Made by a program: the position numbers and the translations under genes. Shown here piece after piece: positions 31,773 through 36,177 of a DNA stretch of 36,177 bases; position 1 is the first letter of the stretch, and every line of letters starts with the position of its first letter. The notes under the pieces were generated by a model. The model was not told the origin of the DNA, did no database searches, and saw only the letters and a program-made list of their open reading frames with translations. The stretch is taken from positions 1-36,177 of the IMG/VR virus record IMGVR_UViG_3300046001_005811; one strand, 5' to 3'. This stretch comes from a virus.

Positions 31773-31787
31773 TTAAAACCGCAACAA
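31773..31787 (+). promoter_or_regulatory. CCGCAACAA translation leader element
   Basis: TTAAAACCGCAACAA directly before the ATG at 31788, inside an operon and without a nearby promoter, which ties the element to translation rather than to transcription. Confidence 0.6.
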
Positions 31788-32198
31788 ATGAAATCAACAG
31801 AAAACTTTAAAAAAGTAATCAGCCAGCACCTCGAAGTGTTGGCTTCCAACGATACTATTTTCGCTGAAACACTAAAAAAGGAAAAGAAAAATATCGATGA
31901 TTGTGTAAACTACATTCTTACCACTGTTCAGGCTTCTAAATGCAATGGATTCACTGACGATGAAATATTTGGTATGGCAGTTCACTATTACGACGAGGAC
32001 GATATCATAGTAGGAAAAACGCCTGCCGGAATGCAATACGTTGTAAACCACAAAGCAGAACTTACCGAAGAGGAAATTCAGCAAGCTAAACAGCAAGCAA
32101 TGGATAAGGTTATAGCAGATGAAAAGGAACGAATCAAAAAGAAAGTCAGTCCAAAAAAAGAGGAACAAAAAGTAGGTATTCAAGCTTCACTTTTCTAA
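31788..32198 (+). CDS. pcfK: PcfK-like protein
   Basis: A 136-residue protein matching the PcfK family first described on the Enterococcus conjugative plasmid pCF10: helical start (FKKVISQHLEVLASNDTIFA), then the core IDDCVNYILTTVQASKCNGF with DDEIFGMAVHYYDEDDI, and a charged tail ending VGIQASLF. PcfK and PcfJ are neighbours on many mobile elements. The function is unproven; a role in DNA processing is assumed. It starts four bases before the PcfJ-like gene's ATG region ends the operon. Confidence 0.8.
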   Translation: MKSTENFKKVISQHLEVLASNDTIFAETLKKEKKNIDDCVNYILTTVQASKCNGFTDDEIFGMAVHYYDEDDIIVGKTPAGMQYVVNHKAELTEEEIQQAKQQAMDKVIADEKERIKKKVSPKKEEQKVGIQASLF

Positions 32199-32201
32199 TT
32201 T

Positions 32202-33530
32202 ATGAGAGCGACAACCAAACTTCAAAGACAGGTAGTTGAGTTAAGTTCTCAACTGCCTAAAATAAGCAAAAGTCAATCGGATTGGGCGTATAAATATTGC
32301 CTGGAACATAGAGCCTATGCAACTAAAAACAGGGTGTTATGCTTGGATTGTGGCGAAACATTTGCGCCAGAATTAGTGAGCAGAAAAAAAGCCGTTTGCC
32401 CTCATTGCAGCACAAAGCTTCAAGTAAAAGAAGTCAGGAACACCACAGATAAACAAACCAATTATTTTGCCATAACCGAAATAGTGGACGAATTTCAGGT
32501 TATTAGAAATTTTGAGATTATAGGCCATTACAAAAAAGGCAATCCGGCAAGATATAATCTTCACGAAATACTGCAATACTGGATAAGGACAGACGGGAAA
32601 ACAACAATGTATGGATTAAGTCATAATTCAAGTTGGTGTATGGATTCCTGGTCAGGTTCAATGGAAATAAGACAGGAAACAAGGCGATGGGGTGGTGATA
32701 AATATGATATTTACGCTCGGCTATATCACCCTGATTCAGAGATAAAAAAGGAATATTCAAAATATGGTATTGATTCCAAACTAAACGGAATCAGTTTTTT
32801 AGATGCTATTAAGTTATTGCCTAAATCACCAAAGGCAGAAACCATATTAAAAGAAAAGCAATATTCTATTTTAGGCCAGTGCTTGAACAATAATTATAAA
32901 ATCAATACCTATTGGAACTCGATTAAAATATGTTTTCGTAACAAATACAAAGTCAGCGATGCTTCAATGTATTTTGATTACCTGGACCTACTTTCCTATT
33001 TCAAGAAGGATATGCGAAACGCAAAATATGTGTGCCCTAAAAACTTAAAAGCAGAACACGACCGCTTGATGAAAAAGAAACGTGAAATACTAAGGCTTGA
33101 AGCATTAGAACAGGAACGTTTAAAAATCGAGAAACGCCAGCAAAATTTGGAAAAGGCAATTGTGCAATATATTGAACGTAACCAAAAGTTTTTCAATTTG
33201 GAATTCAAAAAAGGGAATATCACAATAAATGTTTTACAAAGTGTGGATGAATTCAAGCAAGAAGGCGACGAGTTAGGGCATTGTGTTTACACGAATGAAT
33301 ACTATCTCAAGGAAAAATCATTGATCCTTTCAGCAAAGGTCAACGGAAAGCGAATTGAAACAATCGAAGTTTTGATTCCGGATATGAAAATAGAACAGGC
33401 ACGAGGAATTAAAAACGAAGCCACAAAACATCATAAAAAAATCATTGATTTGGTTAGCGAAAACTTAAATGAAATCAGGAAAATAGTAATTAGAACAAGG
33501 CCAAGAAGTAAAGAAAAAGCAGTAGCATAA
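32202..33530 (+). CDS. pcfJ: PcfJ-like protein with zinc ribbon
   Basis: A 442-residue protein. A zinc ribbon at residues 47-69 (CLDC...CPHC) is followed by KEVRNTTDKQTNYFAITEIV. The middle is beta and helix mixed (IRTDGKTTMYGLSHNSSWCM), and the C-terminal third has the PcfJ signature GDELGHCVYTNEYYLKEKSLIL-type sequence followed by KVNGKRIETIEV and KIEQARGIKNEATKHH. PcfJ proteins occur on conjugative and phage elements next to PcfK; they are thought to bind nucleic acid. Four bases separate it from PcfK. Confidence 0.8.
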   Translation: MRATTKLQRQVVELSSQLPKISKSQSDWAYKYCLEHRAYATKNRVLCLDCGETFAPELVSRKKAVCPHCSTKLQVKEVRNTTDKQTNYFAITEIVDEFQVIRNFEIIGHYKKGNPARYNLHEILQYWIRTDGKTTMYGLSHNSSWCMDSWSGSMEIRQETRRWGGDKYDIYARLYHPDSEIKKEYSKYGIDSKLNGISFLDAIKLLPKSPKAETILKEKQYSILGQCLNNNYKINTYWNSIKICFRNKYKVSDASMYFDYLDLLSYFKKDMRNAKYVCPKNLKAEHDRLMKKKREILRLEALEQERLKIEKRQQNLEKAIVQYIERNQKFFNLEFKKGNITINVLQSVDEFKQEGDELGHCVYTNEYYLKEKSLILSAKVNGKRIETIEVLIPDMKIEQARGIKNEATKHHKKIIDLVSENLNEIRKIVIRTRPRSKEKAVA

Positions 33531-33561
33531 TAACTTAATCATAAGTTTTAATATCGAAATC

Positions 33562-33592
33562 GTATCACTCAGGTACGATTTCTTTATTTTTG
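33562..33592 (+). promoter_or_regulatory. packaging-module promoter with upstream operator
   Basis: GTATCACTCAGGTAC (33562-33576), a weaker copy of the operator (right arm GGTAC), lies eight bases before TATTTTTG (33585-33592). The layout equals that of the lysis promoter. The gene at 33612 starts about 17 bases after the expected transcription start. Confidence 0.5.
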
Positions 33593-33611
33593 GTGAAACA
33601 TAATCGCAACT

Positions 33612-33929
33612 ATGACACCAAAAGACTTTAAGGAATCAAATAAGACACTGGCCAAACCAAATGCGCTGACTGATTCCGAATGTGGCGACCTGAAAGTGTT
33701 CACCAATGGCCGTGAGTGTATTTCACTTTGGAGGCCTTCACTAAGGGAAAGGATCTCAATTTTATTCTTTGGCAACATTTGGCTTTCAATTCATTCCGGA
33801 GTGACACAACCACCAGTCTGGCTTGATGGAAATAGAACGGTATTCATAAAACAAAAACAGCCTTCAGTTAGGCAAAAACTTAGCTTATTCTTTGAAAAAA
33901 TGGAAGTTCAAAAACGTAGAATGTTATGA
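33612..33929 (+). CDS. conserved small phage protein
   Basis: A 105-residue protein: TDSECGDLKVFTNGRECISLWRPS-like start, then LRERISILFFGNIWLSIHSG and QPPVWLDGNRTVFIK. I recall very similar small proteins (pattern CGDL, W, SLKER, GxxWL, HSGxTQPPVW) near packaging genes in Bacteroidota prophages. The function is unknown. It overlaps the ParB-like gene by four bases and is the first gene behind the packaging promoter. Confidence 0.75.
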   Translation: MTPKDFKESNKTLAKPNALTDSECGDLKVFTNGRECISLWRPSLRERISILFFGNIWLSIHSGVTQPPVWLDGNRTVFIKQKQPSVRQKLSLFFEKMEVQKRRML

Positions 33930-34558
33930 GCAGCAAAGTACAAGAAAAGAAAATATCGTCACTGATACAGGACGATAAGAATTTGAACAAGCACAACCAA
34001 TACGGTATGCACTTGCTCGAAAAGTCTATTTCTACTCTGGGGCTTGGTCGTTCTATTTTGGTGGACAAAAATAACCGTATTATCGGGGGTAACGGTGTTA
34101 CAGAAACAGCTGCAAGTCTTGGGCTTGAAGATTGCATTATCGTTGAAACAACCGGCAATCAGTTGGTAGTGGTAAAGCGTACCGATGTTGATTTGGACTC
34201 AAAAATGGGTCGTGAACTTGCTTTAGCTGACAATGCCGTGGCTCACGTAAACCTTGATTGGGATCAGCAAGCCGTACAGGAACTTTCAGCCCAATGGGAA
34301 ATAAAGCCCGAAGATTGGGGCGTGAAATCAGTTGGAGAAAACAATCCAGAAGACGAATGGAATGGAATGCCAGAATATGAAGGTGAAGATAAATCAGGAG
34401 TAAAAGACTTGATTATTCATTTTAAATCAATTGAAGACTATATCAATTTCGGGAAACTGATTGATCAAAAACTTTCTGAAAAAACAAAGTCAATTTGGTT
34501 TCCAGAAGAAAAAGCAGGATCACAAACTGATCACGTTTACGAAGCTGAAAAGGGCTGA
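33926..34558 (+). CDS. ParB-N-like domain protein before glycosyltransferase
   Basis: A 210-residue protein. Residues 5-90 form a ParB-N domain of the type often joined to phage methyltransferases: KISSLIQDDKNLNKHNQYGM, then SISTLGLGRSILVDKNNRII followed by GGNGVTETAASLGLEDCIIV (in place of the usual G-x-x-R). The following REL ALADNAVAHVNLDW segment and the EWGVK-like ending are typical of these proteins. The usual methyltransferase partner is absent; a glycosyltransferase follows after three bases. It may recognise DNA for a modification enzyme or for packaging. Confidence 0.75.
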   Translation: MSSKVQEKKISSLIQDDKNLNKHNQYGMHLLEKSISTLGLGRSILVDKNNRIIGGNGVTETAASLGLEDCIIVETTGNQLVVVKRTDVDLDSKMGRELALADNAVAHVNLDWDQQAVQELSAQWEIKPEDWGVKSVGENNPEDEWNGMPEYEGEDKSGVKDLIIHFKSIEDYINFGKLIDQKLSEKTKSIWFPEEKAGSQTDHVYEAEKG

Positions 34559-34561
34559 AAA

Positions 34562-35431
34562 ATGGAAAACAAGTACCCAATTCACATTCCAAGTAAAGGT
34601 CGTTACAGTAGTAACATTACCGTAAAAGCATTGGAAAGAATGAAGGTCACAAATTACTGGGTAATAGTCGAAGAGCAGGAATTTGATTTGTACCGGAATT
34701 CAATAGGGAAGGATCATTTAATCGTATTGGATAAAACGTATCAGGACAAATACCAAACATTGGATGATCTTGGAAATACTAAAAGCAAAGGACCAGGAGC
34801 TGCACGGAATTTTGCTTGGGAACTTTCAATCCTAAAAGGCTATGAATGGCACTGGGTAATGGATGATAATATTTTCAGGTTTAGCCGATACAATAAAAAC
34901 AATTATTACGAAGTGAAGGATCCCGTTTTCTTCTTAATCATGGAAGATTTTTGCAACAGATATGAAAATGTCGCAATGGCTGGTCCAAATTATGAAATGT
35001 TTGTCACAAGGAAAGAAAAGCATCCACCATTCGTAATGAATACTCGGATCTATTCTTGTAACCTGATTCGAAATGATGTTCCGTTTCGTTGGCGTGGAAG
35101 GTACAATGAGGACACTATTATTTCAATTGATATGTTGAATGCAGGTTGGTGTACAGTTCAGTTTAATGCATTCCTTCAATTCAAAGCTATGACACAAACT
35201 GTTAAAGGAGGAAACAATACTGATTTTTATTCGAAAGAAGGAACGCTTCCAAAGTCTAAAATGTTAGTTCACGAATACCCACAGTATGCTCGTTTGTCTT
35301 GGAAGTTTGGAAGAGCGCATCATCATGTTGATTATAGCCATTTTAGATTTAATAAACTGAGAAAAAAAAAGGGTGTTCAAATAGTTAATTCCATTAATAA
35401 TTATGGAATAGAACTCAAAAAAGTTAAATAA
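34562..35431 (+). CDS. TET-associated-type glycosyltransferase (TAGT)
   Basis: A 289-residue glycosyltransferase. The N-terminus YPIHIPSKGRYSSNITVKAL is the nucleotide-sugar-binding start of the TAGT class, LIVLDKTYQDKYQ and GPGAARNFAWELS follow, and WHWVMDDNIFRFSR holds the metal-binding DD (typical WQLDDNI motif). The C-terminal part contains RWRGRYNEDTIISIDMLNAG, with the acidic motif of the acceptor site. The class was described by comparative genomics as adding sugars to modified bases in phage DNA, often beside TET/JBP dioxygenases. No dioxygenase or base-synthesis gene is in the window. Confidence 0.82.
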   Translation: MENKYPIHIPSKGRYSSNITVKALERMKVTNYWVIVEEQEFDLYRNSIGKDHLIVLDKTYQDKYQTLDDLGNTKSKGPGAARNFAWELSILKGYEWHWVMDDNIFRFSRYNKNNYYEVKDPVFFLIMEDFCNRYENVAMAGPNYEMFVTRKEKHPPFVMNTRIYSCNLIRNDVPFRWRGRYNEDTIISIDMLNAGWCTVQFNAFLQFKAMTQTVKGGNNTDFYSKEGTLPKSKMLVHEYPQYARLSWKFGRAHHHVDYSHFRFNKLRKKKGVQIVNSINNYGIELKKVK

Positions 35432-35432
35432 T

Positions 35433-35924
35433 ATGCCAAAGTATAACAAAAGGATAGTAACAAAGATATGCGACCTGATTAAGAAGGATAGTTATACTAT
35501 TGCCGAAATATGTGTAAGTGTCGGAATATCAGAACGTTGCTATTATCAATGGCAATCAGATATTGCAGAATTCGCAGTTGCTATACAAAAGGCTAAAGAT
35601 GAGTTCATTGCGAAAAACTTAATCGAGTGCGAAAGGTCACTTGTCAAGATAATCAAAGGTTACGAATACGAGGAAAAGAAAACGGTTACGGTGGACAATG
35701 GGGCAGGACAGCCAAAGATAAAGGAGCAAACGATTACTAAAAAGGTTATTTCACCAAACCTTGGGGCTATTATCCACTTCCAAACGAATAAGGATCCACA
35801 GAATTGGAAGAACAGACAGAATACGGAGCTTACAGGCAAGGACGGAAAGGACTTATTTGAGAAGCTAACTGACGAAGAACTGGAATCCAAAATTAAAGAG
35901 CTGGAAAAGAAAAATGAAAAATGA
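35433..35924 (+). CDS. terS: terminase small subunit
   Basis: A 163-residue protein. The first 50 residues are a helix-turn-helix (RIVTKICDLIKKDSYTIAEI, then VSVGISERCYYQWQSDIAEF), which would bind the packaging start site. The central helix (KAKDEFIAKNLIECERSLVK) and the C-terminal part with NKDPQNWKNRQNTELTGKDG match phage small terminases of the homeodomain-like class. The end overlaps the large-subunit start by four bases (ATGA), as usual. Confidence 0.88.
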   Translation: MPKYNKRIVTKICDLIKKDSYTIAEICVSVGISERCYYQWQSDIAEFAVAIQKAKDEFIAKNLIECERSLVKIIKGYEYEEKKTVTVDNGAGQPKIKEQTITKKVISPNLGAIIHFQTNKDPQNWKNRQNTELTGKDGKDLFEKLTDEELESKIKELEKKNEK

Positions 35925-36177
35925 CCCGAAGTGAGCAGATTGAATATTTAAAAGCATTGGATGAAAGACTGATTCGGGAAAGCCGGAACGGTCTTTTGAC
36001 GTTTACCAAAGCGACAATGCCGACATTCGATCCTGCTGACTTCCATAAAAGATATTACAACGTTCTTACAGAATTTGCGGACGGAAGCATTAAAAAGCTA
36101 ATGGTATTTATGCCACCGCAACACGGAAAAAGTGAAGGTTCCACACGTAGGCTGCCAGCCTTTGTTCTTGGTAAAGA
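35921..36177 (+). CDS. terL: terminase large subunit, N-terminal part
   Basis: The frame starts in the ATGA overlap and is cut by the window edge after 85 codons. FTKATMPTFDPADFHKRYYN and KKLMVFMPPQHGKSEGSTRR are visible; the latter is the Walker A region of terminase ATPases (PPQHGKSE with the GKS). The protein packages DNA into the procapsid, cutting at the small-subunit site. The nuclease domain, portal and head-morphogenesis genes should follow outside the window. Confidence 0.9.
   Translation, partial: MTRSEQIEYLKALDERLIRESRNGLLTFTKATMPTFDPADFHKRYYNVLTEFADGSIKKLMVFMPPQHGKSEGSTRRLPAFVLGK

Noticed and set aside
1-36177. CRISPR array, insertion sequence, retron or toxin-antitoxin pair
   Set aside because: No regularly spaced direct repeats, transposase, reverse transcriptase or recognisable toxin-antitoxin proteins were seen.

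Overview
The window is most of the genome of a temperate, long-tailed (siphovirus-type) phage of a Bacteroidota host. The host call rests on promoters of the TAnnTTTG type, start codons in A-rich leaders without Shine-Dalgarno sequences, low G+C, and protein families typical of that phylum (BACON and PKD-like domains, PcfK/PcfJ, DUF3560, an integrase with the GxNxxDL motif). I cannot resolve the host below phylum.

Layout. 1-1565 (minus strand): a leftward cluster of small unknown genes, several overlapping, including two very short membrane peptides. 1728-16196 (plus): late structural genes in order: scaffold-like protein, capsid-associated protein, major capsid protein, connectors, tail completion, major tail protein with a BACON domain, tail chaperone with a -1 frameshift extension, tape measure, distal tail protein with a PKD-like domain, and a large tail-tip protein. 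16201-16848 (minus): a lone lipoprotein gene. 17040-18593 (plus): lysis module (holin-like, coiled-coil membrane protein, GH24 lysozyme, hypothetical). 18597-18957: a non-coding region with a tRNA-like 3' half (attP candidate), palindromes and a strong terminator, followed by the integrase. 20260-21200: HTH repressor-like gene (minus) diverging from a run of small early regulators. 22115-31014: recombination and replication genes (SbcC-like ATPase, RecT-like protein, MBL nuclease, replication initiator, DnaC-like loader, DUF4406-DnaA domain IV fusion, DGQHR protein, SSB-like, RuvC-like). 31063-33530: DUF3560-PcfK-PcfJ. 33562-36177: packaging module (conserved small protein, ParB-like protein, TET-associated-type glycosyltransferase, TerS, start of TerL). 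TerL runs off the right edge, and portal and head-morphogenesis genes are absent, so the window looks like a cut from a circular or circularly permuted phage molecule.

Regulation is the most striking feature. A palindrome of the form GTATcAc-N-GTgATAC occurs ten times. At six promoters it lies just downstream of a TATATTTG box, over the expected start of transcription (early, replication and accessory genes). At three promoters it lies upstream of the box, where the -33 element should be (head/tail, lysis and packaging genes). One copy has no visible promoter and spans the end of the DnaA-like gene. A second shared element, CCGCAACAA, sits right before the start codons of five genes. Together they suggest one phage-wide regulatory circuit that may switch early genes off and late genes on or off by site position. 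This is inference from sequence and needs binding and transcription data.
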